From Deinococcus koreensis (GTDB lineage Bacteria; Deinococcota; Deinococci; Deinococcales; Deinococcaceae), in contig NZ_PPPD01000002.1 in the NCBI RefSeq assembly GCF_002901445.1, forward strand, positions 62,001 to 126,000: a DNA stretch of 64,000 nt. The letters are read 5' to 3'. Below the pieces are notes generated by a model. The model made no database searches, was not told the DNA's origin, and was given only the letters and a program-made list of their open reading frames with translations. Shown here piece after piece: positions 15,718-24,981 of the stretch. Position numbers and translations under genes: made by a program. Numbering within the stretch: position 1 is the stretch's first letter; the number at the start of each line of letters is the position of its first letter.

Positions 15718-17967
15718 ATGAACCTGCATGACCTTCCACAGCGAACCCATGTCCGTTCCACCGTTCAGGCTGGCCGTACCCGCCTGGCTGGTCGAGCCCG
15801 ACGATGGACGCTGGCCACCCTGTGCCTGTGGTCCGGCGCCCAGGCCCAGGCGCCCTATGTGGGTGTGCTCAGCGCCGTCGATATCGGGGCGTTGCCGGAA
15901 TCGCGCCAGGAGGCCGGCCGGGGGCCGGGGCTGAGTACCGTCCTGCCGGGCGCTGGCCAGGTCATGCCTCAGGTCGAGTTGATCCACCTCAAGCACCTGG
16001 CCGCGTGCAAGGCCAGTGGAGCGGCCGCCAGCAAGAAGTGTCCGCAGTACGAGTGGTCGGTGCCCTTCATCTCCGAGGCCTACGCCCTGGCGATGGAGGA
16101 GGCCCTCTCGCGCGCCTGGAACACCTTCGACGCCCGCTCGACCTGGTACATGAACTCGCTACTCAATGCCAAACCCGATCCCGGCATCATGGGTGCGTGG
16201 GTCGGTCAACTGAGCCCCCTCGCGGCCGTGTCAGTGGCCGCCCAGTTCAAGAGCCTGGCACCGTCCACCCAGGGCCGCAGCTTCGCGGCCAACTGCGGGC
16301 CGAACGCCAACGCCCGCGTCGACCGCTACCTGAATGCCTGGGACGGCGGCGATCTGGTGGCGAGCCCCCTGAAGTCGGATCAGTTCTGCTCCGGTCTGCA
16401 GGACGCCATCAGTGCGGCGGTGCCCAGCTACTTTCCGGGTGCCCAGTGCACGTTGATCGACCTTCCCCAGGTGACCAACTGGGCCGAGGTCAGCCGGCGG
16501 TACGCAGCCGGCTACCAGCAGGCGGTGAGTGTGTTCTACCCGCAGTACTGGAAGGAAGTCTACGAGGCCATCGAGACATACATGCCCGGTTCCCTCGCCT
16601 GGGACGGGGTCTATCCGCTCAGCGGGGCGGCCGGCACCTCGGGCGGTGTGCAGCTTCAGCCGGTCTATGCGACGGGCCGCCGCCCTCTTCAGTACCGGGC
16701 GCTGGCCCAGAAGGCCCAGGCGAAGAAGGCGGGCGGCGCCGCCTATATCCTGAAGAACTATCCCTACCCGGGGCTGGCCGCCCCGGCATCGGCCTCCGCC
16801 GGGCTGGCCGTGCCCCGGCTGCCGGGCGGCGCCACAGGCACGTCCTGGCCGGGCATCCCCACTCTGGAGGTGCTCAAATACGGCCTGTCGCAGCGTGAGG
16901 ACATCTTTTCCCGGGCTGATCAGTGGTGGGGAGCGCAGCCCGCACCCCAGGGCCCGACCGGCGCGGGAGACCTGCGTGAGACCGAGGGCGTTGGTGCCGT
17001 GGGGTTCATGCAGCTCTTTTCACAGGTGGATCGCCTGACCTCACCGCGCACCGTCGAATACCAGCGCTGGTGTTTCATGTCGTACGCCCCGCCGGTTCTG
17101 ACGCTCGTCACGCGGACGCTGCCCAACATCTCGACCGGCATCAACACGTACCTGGGCGGGATCACACGCGTGCACGTGCGCTGGGAAACGGCGCCCGAGG
17201 GCTATCCTCTGCATCACGTCCGTGGGCAGCCCTCGCGCGGCACCACATTGGGGCTGATGAACCTGGCTGAGCGCCTGCCCGTGCTCAAGCTCCCGAAGAT
17301 CGACGTCACCACCCTGCCCTCGACCCAGAAGACGTTGCAGGACAAGGCGGTTCAGGCGGCGGCAGCTGCGGCCAGCCAGTCCTCTACAGTCACTGCGCCG
17401 CCGGCACCGACGCCGGCCAACACCGTCGGGAGCCCGCCGAAGCCGACGCCAACGCCGACCAGTCAGGGCACGGCCAGGACGGTGACCGGCTGTGAATCGG
17501 CTGGGGGGGAGCAGGCCACGGTGAAGTGTCTGGCGCGCAAGGTGCTGGACAATCCGAACATCGCCTTGAACACCAGCAGCACGACCAGTGGCGGGAGCCC
17601 CCGGCAGAACATCGTCGACGCGATCAACGGTGTGCCGGCCGCCCGTGGGTGCGGGCCAACCACGCCTAACTGTGGTCAGCGCGAGGCGATCAGTCCAAAA
17701 CTGCTGACCGCCATGCTGGCGCTGGCCAGGCAGGGGTCATACCGGGTCACGGCCATCACAGGCGGAGGGCACAAGGGCAACTCATCGCACTATACCGGCG
17801 AGGCGCTGGACATCGGCACCTGGGACGGAGTGCTGCTGAACGTGCCCAACGCAGGCCACAAGCGGGCGCTGGAAGCCTGTCTGGCGGCCGATGCCCGATC
17901 CGGGTACTCGCTGAACGCCTTCAACGACCCCGCCCACAAGGATCACGTGCACTGCGACTTCCGGTAG
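15718..17967 (+). CDS. Large secreted protein with C-terminal M15-type zinc peptidase domain
   Basis: 749 residues, GAGGTG before the ATG, export signal within the first 45 residues (ending GAQAQA). Residues about 75-530 are unrecognised, Cys-containing and rich in aromatic residues. A Thr/Pro linker (about 560-600) follows. The C-terminal about 130 residues carry the zinc-peptidase signature SSHYTGEALDIG (His691, Asp698) and HKDHVHCDF (His743, His745) of M15 D-Ala-D-Ala or L,D-type peptidoglycan peptidases. In T4SS loci a VirB1 muramidase usually opens the wall. Here this peptidase is the likely counterpart. The N-terminal part may be a structural T4SS element, but I cannot assign it. Confidence 0.7.
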   Translation: MNLHDLPQRTHVRSTVQAGRTRLAGRARRWTLATLCLWSGAQAQAPYVGVLSAVDIGALPESRQEAGRGPGLSTVLPGAGQVMPQVELIHLKHLAACKASGAAASKKCPQYEWSVPFISEAYALAMEEALSRAWNTFDARSTWYMNSLLNAKPDPGIMGAWVGQLSPLAAVSVAAQFKSLAPSTQGRSFAANCGPNANARVDRYLNAWDGGDLVASPLKSDQFCSGLQDAISAAVPSYFPGAQCTLIDLPQVTNWAEVSRRYAAGYQQAVSVFYPQYWKEVYEAIETYMPGSLAWDGVYPLSGAAGTSGGVQLQPVYATGRRPLQYRALAQKAQAKKAGGAAYILKNYPYPGLAAPASASAGLAVPRLPGGATGTSWPGIPTLEVLKYGLSQREDIFSRADQWWGAQPAPQGPTGAGDLRETEGVGAVGFMQLFSQVDRLTSPRTVEYQRWCFMSYAPPVLTLVTRTLPNISTGINTYLGGITRVHVRWETAPEGYPLHHVRGQPSRGTTLGLMNLAERLPVLKLPKIDVTTLPSTQKTLQDKAVQAAAAAASQSSTVTAPPAPTPANTVGSPPKPTPTPTSQGTARTVTGCESAGGEQATVKCLARKVLDNPNIALNTSSTTSGGSPRQNIVDAINGVPAARGCGPTTPNCGQREAISPKLLTAMLALARQGSYRVTAITGGGHKGNSSHYTGEALDIGTWDGVLLNVPNAGHKRALEACLAADARSGYSLNAFNDPAHKDHVHCDFR

Positions 17968-18378
17968 GCGGTCGAACACACTCTCCGGAGCGGCGGCACA
18001 GTGTGATCTGTGCCGCCGCTGCCCTGACCTGTCGACCCTGTGCCAGGGTCATGACTGGGCGCCGGTTCCCCTGTTGGGGCCGGAACCGCTCCAGGTCGGG
18101 ATTCCACCCGGCGATGTTCAGGCCCCCGGTCTGGACGCCTTGATCTCTGCGCCAGATCATGCCTGACGCGGTGGTCTGCCCATGGAGGAACCTGTTCTGA
18201 ACGACTGGGGTCGGCCTCCTGCCGGGTACGTGCAAAAGAGCTGATGGGCTTCGACCAGACTCCCCGGACGGGGCACGGCCAGACCTTCGCGCCCTCCCAT
18301 ATGGGACAGAGTTCAGCCGCTCCCCTGGATCTGGAAGCGGCTGGCGGACTTGTGGATGGGCGCAATCTGTGTGCCGGC
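17968..18378. other. Convergent intergenic region with bidirectional hairpin
   Basis: This spacer lies between the stops of the peptidase gene (plus) and the VirB10-like gene (minus). It holds the hairpin at 17989-18020. No coding frame with a plausible start is visible in the rest. Confidence 0.5.
17989..18020. terminator. Perfect 13-bp hairpin, bidirectional terminator candidate
   Basis: AGCGGCGGCACAG (17989-18001) and CTGTGCCGCCGCT (18008-18020) pair perfectly around a six-base loop, 22 bases after the peptidase stop. There is no T-tract, so termination may need help or the hairpin may protect the 3' end. Confidence 0.5.
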
Positions 18379-19920
18379 TCAGGGCGTTTGTGGTTCCAGG
18401 CCGCCGACCACCGTGATCAGCAGCGGCGTGCCCCGGTCGACCTGCGCGATCCGCTCCAGCGCTTTCTGGGTGGGGGGCACGGCGAACAGGTTGGCGATTG
18501 CCCCGGCGATGGTCGTGGACAGCTGTGGCGGCACCGTCACGACCACCTTGCTGCCGCCCTCCGTATAGGTCTCGGTCTGGTTCCCCAGCTGTTCCACGTA
18601 GCCGGCCACACCGGCGGCGGCGGCGCGAGTCAGGTCGGCGGCCAGCGAGGGCGCCACATCCCTGGTCTTTACAGGCAGGCCCGGCAACCCCGCCTGATCG
18701 TAGGCGCGGGCGTTCAGGGACTCCATCTGCCCATTCGCCAGCACACTGCTGAAGGCGATCTCGATGCGGCCCGCGGCCCCCAGGGTGGCCAGCCCGCTGA
18801 ACACGGCCCCGCTCTCGCTGCGCGCCAGGATGGGCATGGAGCGGCTGCCCTGGGTGACCAGCAGCCCGGTGGTCAGCACGGCCTTGAGGGTGGTGCCGAC
18901 TGGGAAGGTAGCCGCTTTGGAGGGGGCCGGCGGTGTCAGCGCCAGGGGTGACGTGGGGGCCGCAGGAACCGTCGGTTCAGCAGGCGCCGTGGGTAGAGCG
19001 GCCTGTGGAAGGGCGGCGGGGGGCGTCAGCCCGCTGCCCGGCGGCGTAGGCGCGGGCAGGGGCTGCTCGCCTGCTTTGGGCTTGTCCGCGTCGAACAGGG
19101 TCATGGAGGTGGGCAACTCCTCGGGCTTGGCCTGGTACAGCGACAGGTCGCCCGGAGGCGCGCCACCCTCACCCTCCGCCCTGGGCTCCCCGGCGCCGCT
19201 GCGCGCCTGGGACACGTAGACCGTGGTGCTGGTGTCGGCGGTCGCCCGCTTGGCTGTGTAAATGGTGGCGCCGGCCACCGGCGCTGGCGGCGGGGCCGCC
19301 GGGGTGGGCGGCAGCGGGTCGCTGGCGGGCGGAGCGGGCTCGGGCAGTGGAACAGCTTCCGTGACCCTGGGGAGCGGCGCCTCGGCCATCGGCTCGGGAG
19401 CTGGGGGCACGGGCAGCTCGGTGTTCGGCATGTCCGGCACCGGAGGCAGGGGCGCCGCTGGGGGCACGGCAGCCGCGGGAGGCTCGGCGGCCACCGGGGG
19501 CGGCGTCTGGGCCACAGCACTTGGCTGGGCCGGACTCTGTTTCGGGCTGCCACCTGCTCCGGCCATCAGCGTGGGCACCAGCACCAGGCAGACGCCCGCC
19601 AGCCCAGCCATGCCCACCTTCCCCTTACTGACCGTCCACTCGTCGGTCAGGTCGTCCTGCCGGTAGAACAGGCGCTGCAGCACGCCCCGCGCCTGGGCAC
19701 GGGTACGGGCCTGCGCCTCCGCCTCCGGGAAGAACGCCTGCGAGTCCATGATCCCGTCGGCCTCGTCGTTCTGCAGGCCAGCGATCAGCCGCAGGGCCAG
19801 TTCCGGATGTTCGGTCTCCAGCTTCGAGTAGAAGGCCGCGAAGCCTGGAGCGCTCGGATCGGGAACGGCGTGGCCGAGCGCCTGTTGGATTTCCACCTTG
19901 ATCTGTTCCTCGATTTTCAT
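18379..19920 (-). CDS. virB10: VirB10/TrbI-like T4SS component
   Basis: 513 residues. A cytoplasmic N-terminus (1-95) is followed by one membrane helix (about 96-115, VGMAGLAGVCLVLVPTL), a long Pro/Ala/Glu-rich periplasmic stretch (about 120-330) and a C-terminal TrbI/VirB10 domain (about 340-513: PVGTTLKAVLTTGLLV, then ARSESGAVFSGLATLG). This is the classic VirB10 layout, a sensor that spans the inner membrane and joins the outer channel. The start at 19920 is uncertain because neither it nor an in-frame TTG at 19944 has a clear ribosome site. It is transcribed away from the virB2-virD4 operon, with only 36 bases between the start codons, an unusual placement for this gene. Confidence 0.82.
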   Translation of the reverse strand: MKIEEQIKVEIQQALGHAVPDPSAPGFAAFYSKLETEHPELALRLIAGLQNDEADGIMDSQAFFPEAEAQARTRAQARGVLQRLFYRQDDLTDEWTVSKGKVGMAGLAGVCLVLVPTLMAGAGGSPKQSPAQPSAVAQTPPPVAAEPPAAAVPPAAPLPPVPDMPNTELPVPPAPEPMAEAPLPRVTEAVPLPEPAPPASDPLPPTPAAPPPAPVAGATIYTAKRATADTSTTVYVSQARSGAGEPRAEGEGGAPPGDLSLYQAKPEELPTSMTLFDADKPKAGEQPLPAPTPPGSGLTPPAALPQAALPTAPAEPTVPAAPTSPLALTPPAPSKAATFPVGTTLKAVLTTGLLVTQGSRSMPILARSESGAVFSGLATLGAAGRIEIAFSSVLANGQMESLNARAYDQAGLPGLPVKTRDVAPSLAADLTRAAAAGVAGYVEQLGNQTETYTEGGSKVVVTVPPQLSTTIAGAIANLFAVPPTQKALERIAQVDRGTPLLITVVGGLEPQTP

Positions 19921-19956
19921 AATCGAAGTGTAGTTCGACCACAAGGAGGCTCAGAA

Positions 19957-20433
19957 ATGTATCCAACGTTCGGAGTGGCAAAACAGGGGCAGGTCGTTAT
20001 GGAGTATCTCACCGGACTATTGCTTCTGACGGATCACAAGGTTCGGACGTGGAGTGAGCAGCACTTCATGGTTCAACCTGAAACCCACCGGGCGGCCTTT
20101 GTCTGGGGCATGGCAGTAGGCACGATGGCCGTGATGTCGGACGCGCTGGCACAGGGAACTCCCACCAATGGAGGGGTAACGGAAAACACGGATCCGTTTA
20201 CCACTGTGAATACCGGTATCTGTCAGGTTTCTGGTTGGCTGCGTGGTCCAGTGGGCATCGGTCTAGTCATCATGTCGATCATCATCGCTGGCATCAGCCT
20301 GGCGGTAGGCGGTAAGAAGTCCACCTCAATCCTGATCGCCTCACTGGCCGGAGCGGCGGTCATCCTGGGTGCCCGTTCGATCATGTCCCTCGCCGCTGGT
20401 AAGAATGGCCAGGCCATCTGCCTGAACAGCTAA
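19957..20433 (+). CDS. virB2: VirB2/TrbC-like pilin
   Basis: 158 residues, AAGGAGG seven bases before the ATG. A long N-terminal leader (about 1-65) ends at a hydrophobic stretch and SDALAQ, a likely signal-peptidase site. The mature part has two membrane helices (about 98-117 with GIGLVIMSIIIAGISLAVGG, and about 123-143 with ILIASLAGAAVILGARSIM), as in VirB2/TrbC pilins. It would form the conjugative-type pilus subunit. It heads the virB2-B3-B4-B5-B6-D4 run. A strong hairpin follows at 20474-20500, which could give the pilin transcript extra stability or lower read-through. Confidence 0.8.
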   Translation: MYPTFGVAKQGQVVMEYLTGLLLLTDHKVRTWSEQHFMVQPETHRAAFVWGMAVGTMAVMSDALAQGTPTNGGVTENTDPFTTVNTGICQVSGWLRGPVGIGLVIMSIIIAGISLAVGGKKSTSILIASLAGAAVILGARSIMSLAAGKNGQAICLNS

Positions 20434-20473
20434 CCGCGTCACGGAACCTGCTTCCCGAGCACTACCCCCGGGC

Positions 20474-20500
20474 GTGGGCCTGCGAGAGCGGCAGGCCCAC
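20474..20500 (+). terminator. Hairpin between pilin and VirB3 genes
   Basis: GTGGGCCTGC (20474-20483) pairs perfectly with GCAGGCCCAC (20491-20500) over a seven-base loop, between virB2 and virB3. It has no T-tract. A 3' hairpin after a pilin gene often makes pilin mRNA more abundant than downstream genes; that use is inferred. Confidence 0.45.
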
Positions 20501-20526
20501 ACTGAATGTTCTGAGAGGAGACCCCT

Positions 20527-20949
20527 ATGCTTCGCATGCGCGTGTACCGCCTCGCCGTCCCCCTGACCGTCATGGGCCTGGACGTCTGGGCGCTCCTGAC
20601 CATCGGCGCGGGCACGCTGATGTCCTTGCAGTACTGGCAGGATCGCGTGCCTGCCATCCTGACGCTGCCGCTCGCGGCGCTCAGCGGCTTCGCGCTCTCC
20701 AAGGTCATCGGCTTCATTCGTTACCTGTTCCCAGGCCGCGCGCTGATGCACGTGCTGGCCTGGCTCACCCAGGGCGACCGCTACCGGGTCATGCGCGACC
20801 TGTGCTCCTACCCACTGATCGTGCCGCGCGAGGACCGCTTCCTGGTGCGCCCCTCCAGGAAACCGGTCAAACGTGCGCGGAGACCCGCTGTGCCCGGCGC
20901 CCCCGTGCAGGCGATCAAGGCGCCCATAAGCGCGCCCGAAGGGGGCTGA
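20527..20949 (+). CDS. virB3: VirB3/TrbD-like inner-membrane protein
   Basis: 140 residues after GAGAGGAG. Two close membrane helices (about 20-35 and 42-68) near the N-terminus and a basic, Pro-rich cytoplasmic tail fit the VirB3/TrbD family, which sits beside the VirB4 ATPase in the inner membrane. It is somewhat longer than usual because of the tail. The VirB4 start follows one base after its stop codon. Assignment depends on size, topology and position between the pilin and VirB4 genes. Confidence 0.72.
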   Translation: MLRMRVYRLAVPLTVMGLDVWALLTIGAGTLMSLQYWQDRVPAILTLPLAALSGFALSKVIGFIRYLFPGRALMHVLAWLTQGDRYRVMRDLCSYPLIVPREDRFLVRPSRKPVKRARRPAVPGAPVQAIKAPISAPEGG

Positions 20950-20950
20950 G

Positions 20951-23515
20951 ATGTCGAAACTGACCGAGGCCCGCACGCGCTCGATGCTGGACGCCCTGCC
21001 GTACTGGGATCTGCGCGACGGCACCATGTTCCTCGAAGACGGGCGCATGGAGATCGGCGTGGAGGTGCAGTTCCCGCCGGCGCTGTTCCTGAGCCCCGGC
21101 GGCCTGGAGATGGTGCTCCGGCAGCTCAAGAGCGTGCTGCGCAACGCCGTGCCGCAGGGCCAGCGGCTGCGCCTGACGGTCGAGGTCGGGCCGGTAGGCG
21201 CCGCCGGCATCGCGCCCTACCGCGCCGAGACCACCAGCCCCGAGCCGCTGGCCCGGCTGCTGGGCGAGAAGCGCGCCGACTTCTACGAGAAGCTGGCCGC
21301 CGAGCCCGGCGAGGTGCTGCGCTGGCGGGCCTTCCTGACCGTCACGGTGGGCGACAAGCGCCTGGGCACCAGCCCGAACCTGCTCAGCTACGCCCTGGGC
21401 CGGGCGATTCCGGCGCTGCGGCGTAAGACCCACATCGGCTACACCGCGCCCGAGTTCGAGGAACGCCTGCTGGAAGCTTCGGCGGTTCGGATGCGGCTGC
21501 TGCACTTTCTGGCCTCGGCGGGGCTCGAGGCCCACGCCATGACCGACGACGACGTGTTCGCGCTGTGCTTCCGCTTTCTCAATCCGGGCCTCAAGCACCT
21601 GCCGGTTCCCGGCTACCGCCCGACCTGGCAGGTCATGCCGGCCGAGGTGCTGGAGCGTTTCAAGGGCATCGCCCCGCCCACCCTGCGGGCGCAGGTGGCC
21701 AAGACCGAGGTCGACAATTCCCGCCTGCATGAACTGGGCCTGGGCTGGCGCCGGGCCCGGATCCTGAGCCTGGTGCACAGCCCCGACGAGACCGCCTACG
21801 GCATGATCAACCACCTGCTGGACGCTTCCGGCGAGCTGTATCTGGTGGTCGACCTGCAGCACGACCCGTACGACAAGGCCATGCAGCGCCTGAAGTCCTC
21901 GGCCCGCAAGTTCTATTCGGCCTCCATCGACACCAACGTGTACGTCGATCCCAACGTCCGCACCGGGCTGGCCGAGACCGAGACGGCCATCGACCACATC
22001 ACGTCCTCGGGCGATCACGTGTTCCAGGTCGGCGTGACCCTGGTGGTGCTGGGCGCCGAGAGCAAGGAACTCGAATCGCGCATCACCCAGGCCTTCGGAG
22101 CCTCGGCCAACGTGCCGGGCAGCCCCTTCCTGATCCTGCAGCATGGCCTGCTGGAGCCCTTCTCGCAGTGCCTGCCCTTCGGCGGCGAGCTGATCGACCA
22201 GCGCCTGAGCCTGCTGGAGACCAACGCCGCGCACTTCTTTCCGCTGGGGGCGCCCTGGGCCGGACAGAAACGCCCCTCGGCCATGTTCCACAACCGCTGG
22301 AAGGCGCTGACCTTCCTCGATCCCTTCGATCCCCACATGACCAACTGGAACGCCCTGATCGTGGGCGGCTCCGGGCAGGGCAAGACCTTCTTCGCCCAGT
22401 ACATGATCACCGAGCTGCTGCGCCAGGACGACGTGGACGTGATCATCGTCGATCGCGGGCGCAGTTACGAGAAGACCGTCGAGCTGCTGGGCGGCGCCAT
22501 GATCGACGTCGAGCCCGGCGGTGAGACCTCCATCAACCCGTTTGACCTGATGCCGGGCGAGACCGCCCCCGACGAGGACAAGATCTCCTTCCTGGCCGGG
22601 CTGGTGCGCGCCATGGTCGGGGCCGTCGATCCCCGCCTGGAGGCCGAGGAGGACGCCCTGATCAGCACCGCGCTGCGGGCCGCGTACCTGCGCAAGACCG
22701 ACGAGGTCTTTGAGAACGGCGAATACCACTCGCGGCTCGACGAGGTGCGCCTGTCGGACTTCGTGCGTACGCTGGGCAACCTGGAACGCATCGGCGAGAA
22801 AACCGTGACCCACGAGGACAAGCTGCTGGCCGACACGCTGGCCCGCACCCTGCAGAACTGGACGGGCAAGACGCCCTACGGCAGCTTCGTGGACCGCTCC
22901 ACCACCGTGCCGCTCACGCACGCGCGGCTGGTCTGCTACGACACCAGCAAGTTCCAGCTCGATTCGCCGCTGGCGACGGTGGGCATCATGATGATCGCCG
23001 ACCTGGTGTGGCGGCGCGTGAAGGGCGACCGCACCCGGCGCAAGGTCGTGATCTTCGACGAGTGCTGGGCGCTGCTGACCATCCCGGCCGCCGCGCACTT
23101 CATGGTCGAGCTGTACCGCCGTTTCCGCCGCTACAACGCCGCCGTGTGGAGCATCAGCCAGTCCATGGCCGACTTCCAGCGCCCGGAGGCGCACGGCATC
23201 CTGCAGAACACCACCTACCACTACCTGCTGCGCACCCCCGGCGAGGACGACGCCGTGCGCGACCTGCTACACCTGCCCGAGGCGGCGATGGAGGCGTTCC
23301 GCGACCTCAAGCGCATCGACGGCGTGTACAGCGAGGTGCTGGCCTGGGTGCGCACCGAGACCGGCAGCATCGGCGACGTGATCTGGGTGAGACCCACGCC
23401 GCTGGATCTGTGGACGTTCACCACCTCGGCGCAGGCCATGGCCCGCCGCGACGAGGCCATCGAGCGCTCGGGCGGCGACCTGCGGGCCGCGCTGACGGGG
23501 CTCGCCTATGGCTAG
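20951..23515 (+). CDS. virB4: VirB4 ATPase of the T4SS
   Basis: 854 residues, a normal VirB4 length. The N-terminal domain (1-about 430) is followed by the RecA-like ATPase: Walker A GGSGQGKT at 472-479, Walker B VVIFDECWALL with Asp703/Glu704, and the SISQSMADFQ motif (about 734-743) that carries the conserved Gln. VirB4 powers pilus assembly and substrate movement as a hexamer at the inner membrane. It lies directly after VirB3, as in most T4SS. All catalytic residues look intact, so the machine at this locus should be functional. Confidence 0.93.
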   Translation: MSKLTEARTRSMLDALPYWDLRDGTMFLEDGRMEIGVEVQFPPALFLSPGGLEMVLRQLKSVLRNAVPQGQRLRLTVEVGPVGAAGIAPYRAETTSPEPLARLLGEKRADFYEKLAAEPGEVLRWRAFLTVTVGDKRLGTSPNLLSYALGRAIPALRRKTHIGYTAPEFEERLLEASAVRMRLLHFLASAGLEAHAMTDDDVFALCFRFLNPGLKHLPVPGYRPTWQVMPAEVLERFKGIAPPTLRAQVAKTEVDNSRLHELGLGWRRARILSLVHSPDETAYGMINHLLDASGELYLVVDLQHDPYDKAMQRLKSSARKFYSASIDTNVYVDPNVRTGLAETETAIDHITSSGDHVFQVGVTLVVLGAESKELESRITQAFGASANVPGSPFLILQHGLLEPFSQCLPFGGELIDQRLSLLETNAAHFFPLGAPWAGQKRPSAMFHNRWKALTFLDPFDPHMTNWNALIVGGSGQGKTFFAQYMITELLRQDDVDVIIVDRGRSYEKTVELLGGAMIDVEPGGETSINPFDLMPGETAPDEDKISFLAGLVRAMVGAVDPRLEAEEDALISTALRAAYLRKTDEVFENGEYHSRLDEVRLSDFVRTLGNLERIGEKTVTHEDKLLADTLARTLQNWTGKTPYGSFVDRSTTVPLTHARLVCYDTSKFQLDSPLATVGIMMIADLVWRRVKGDRTRRKVVIFDECWALLTIPAAAHFMVELYRRFRRYNAAVWSISQSMADFQRPEAHGILQNTTYHYLLRTPGEDDAVRDLLHLPEAAMEAFRDLKRIDGVYSEVLAWVRTETGSIGDVIWVRPTPLDLWTFTTSAQAMARRDEAIERSGGDLRAALTGLAYG

Positions 23516-23563
23516 GCCCAGCGGACACTTACACAACGGGTCTTGGGTAACACGGAGGAGCCT

Positions 23564-24853
23564 ATGAAACAGAAGATGATGGCAATCACCGCAGTCCTGG
23601 TGCTGGGCGCTCAGGCCCAGGCCGTCACAGCCAACGATCTGCTCGACGGCGCCGGCAAGGCCCTGGAAGCCGCCGACTGGACGTTCGAAGATCTGCTCAA
23701 CCCCCGCGCAGCCATCGACAAGGCGATCGGCACCGTGTTCAAATCCGTGCCGAACACCATCGTCAAGGCCGGCTTCAAGGATCTGCTCGTCAGCATCAAG
23801 GGCACGAACAACGCCACCCAGAAGATCCAGGACGTCTTGCAAAACGGAAGCGGATCTACCGCCTTCAAGACCATGGCAACCACGAACGATGCCATTGCGC
23901 TGATGCTCAAAAATCCGACGGTCGCCGGGTACGTGGAAAGCGCGTCCCAGAAGATCACTGGTGCCTACCGGGAGCTGGGCCAGAGCGTTCAGTCCGATGC
24001 CAACGCCATGCCGGCGGACGCCAGCCTGCAGGGAGGCCAGACGAAGAACCTGGGGATCAAGATCGGCGGCGCCCAGGCTGTCGCGCAGACCGAGGCCAGT
24101 ACGCGGGCAGCGGTCACGACTGGGCACTATGAGGCGCAGGCCGAAGACCTCGTGACCCAGGCCACTGATGAAAAGGCCCAGGCCCTCAACAAGACCATGA
24201 GCGATCAGGTCAAGAAGGCTGGCAAAAAGCTGCTGAAAGACACCTCCGAGGCAGTATCGACCCGCGCGGTCGTGCAGAGCCTGAACATGGCCGTGGCCTC
24301 TCTTATGACCCAGGAGCAGTTCGGCAACGAGCAGATTCAGGCCCGCTTGAACCTGATGCTCAAGCAGGGGGCGATCACCAATACCCAGCTGGGCGACATT
24401 GTCCGGGAGTTGAGGAAGGAAGGTGACGCAGCTGCGGCGCAGAGGAATCAGAACTTGCGTGACAGCCAGGCGCAGATCATCGCCCTGGGCCGCTCGACCC
24501 AGGCGGCAGCAAACAATGCCACGGCAACAATGGACATCGCCTCCGACGGCGCGGCGGGCGCCTCCAGTGCCCTGACCATCACCAATGGCAAGCCCAAAGG
24601 AACCGACTACTCCATCGGTCTGCCGCCCGGTGAGATCACGAAAGATCCCGACCCTGAATCCGCAACCCCGACGGGGAGTGAGCCTTACGGGCCGGTTCCG
24701 ACATCACCCGGTACGGCCGATCCGGCCCCCGCCACCCAGGACACGGCTGGCGCCCCTGTGCCTATTCCGGTGCCCACGCCCAAAACCCAGGAAATTCCTG
24801 GAGCCCCAGTCACTATCCCGGTACCTCCGCCCAAGAACGAGGCCCTGTTCTAA
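23564..24853 (+). CDS. Secreted helical protein in the VirB5/TrbJ position
   Basis: 429 residues from the ATG after GGAGGA. A signal peptide (about 1-20, ending AQAQA) is followed by a long mostly helical region (about 24-330) rich in Ala, Gln, Lys and Thr. The Pro-rich tail contains two copies of a unit like GAPVPIPVPTPKTQE. Between VirB4 and VirB6 other systems encode VirB5 or TrbJ, helical exported proteins at the pilus tip or periplasmic stalk. I see no direct sequence match, so the role is inferred from position and topology. Its length is well above the usual 200-250 residues. Confidence 0.6.
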   Translation: MKQKMMAITAVLVLGAQAQAVTANDLLDGAGKALEAADWTFEDLLNPRAAIDKAIGTVFKSVPNTIVKAGFKDLLVSIKGTNNATQKIQDVLQNGSGSTAFKTMATTNDAIALMLKNPTVAGYVESASQKITGAYRELGQSVQSDANAMPADASLQGGQTKNLGIKIGGAQAVAQTEASTRAAVTTGHYEAQAEDLVTQATDEKAQALNKTMSDQVKKAGKKLLKDTSEAVSTRAVVQSLNMAVASLMTQEQFGNEQIQARLNLMLKQGAITNTQLGDIVRELRKEGDAAAAQRNQNLRDSQAQIIALGRSTQAAANNATATMDIASDGAAGASSALTITNGKPKGTDYSIGLPPGEITKDPDPESATPTGSEPYGPVPTSPGTADPAPATQDTAGAPVPIPVPTPKTQEIPGAPVTIPVPPPKNEALF

Positions 24854-24981
24854 ACCGGCCTGAATACCAGGAAGCGGTCGGACGGCGATCTCGGTCGTCT
24901 AGCGGACTGCTTCCCGGCCCCAGCAGGCAACTCCAGTTCCAGCGGCCTGTCCATGCCGACCCCATAAAGGAGCCGTGCCTC

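Noticed and set aside
20915..23221. 768-codon minus-strand open frame opposite virB4
   Set aside because: Antisense shadow of VirB4, which has intact Walker motifs. The antisense product is rich in His/Gln/Val and matches nothing.
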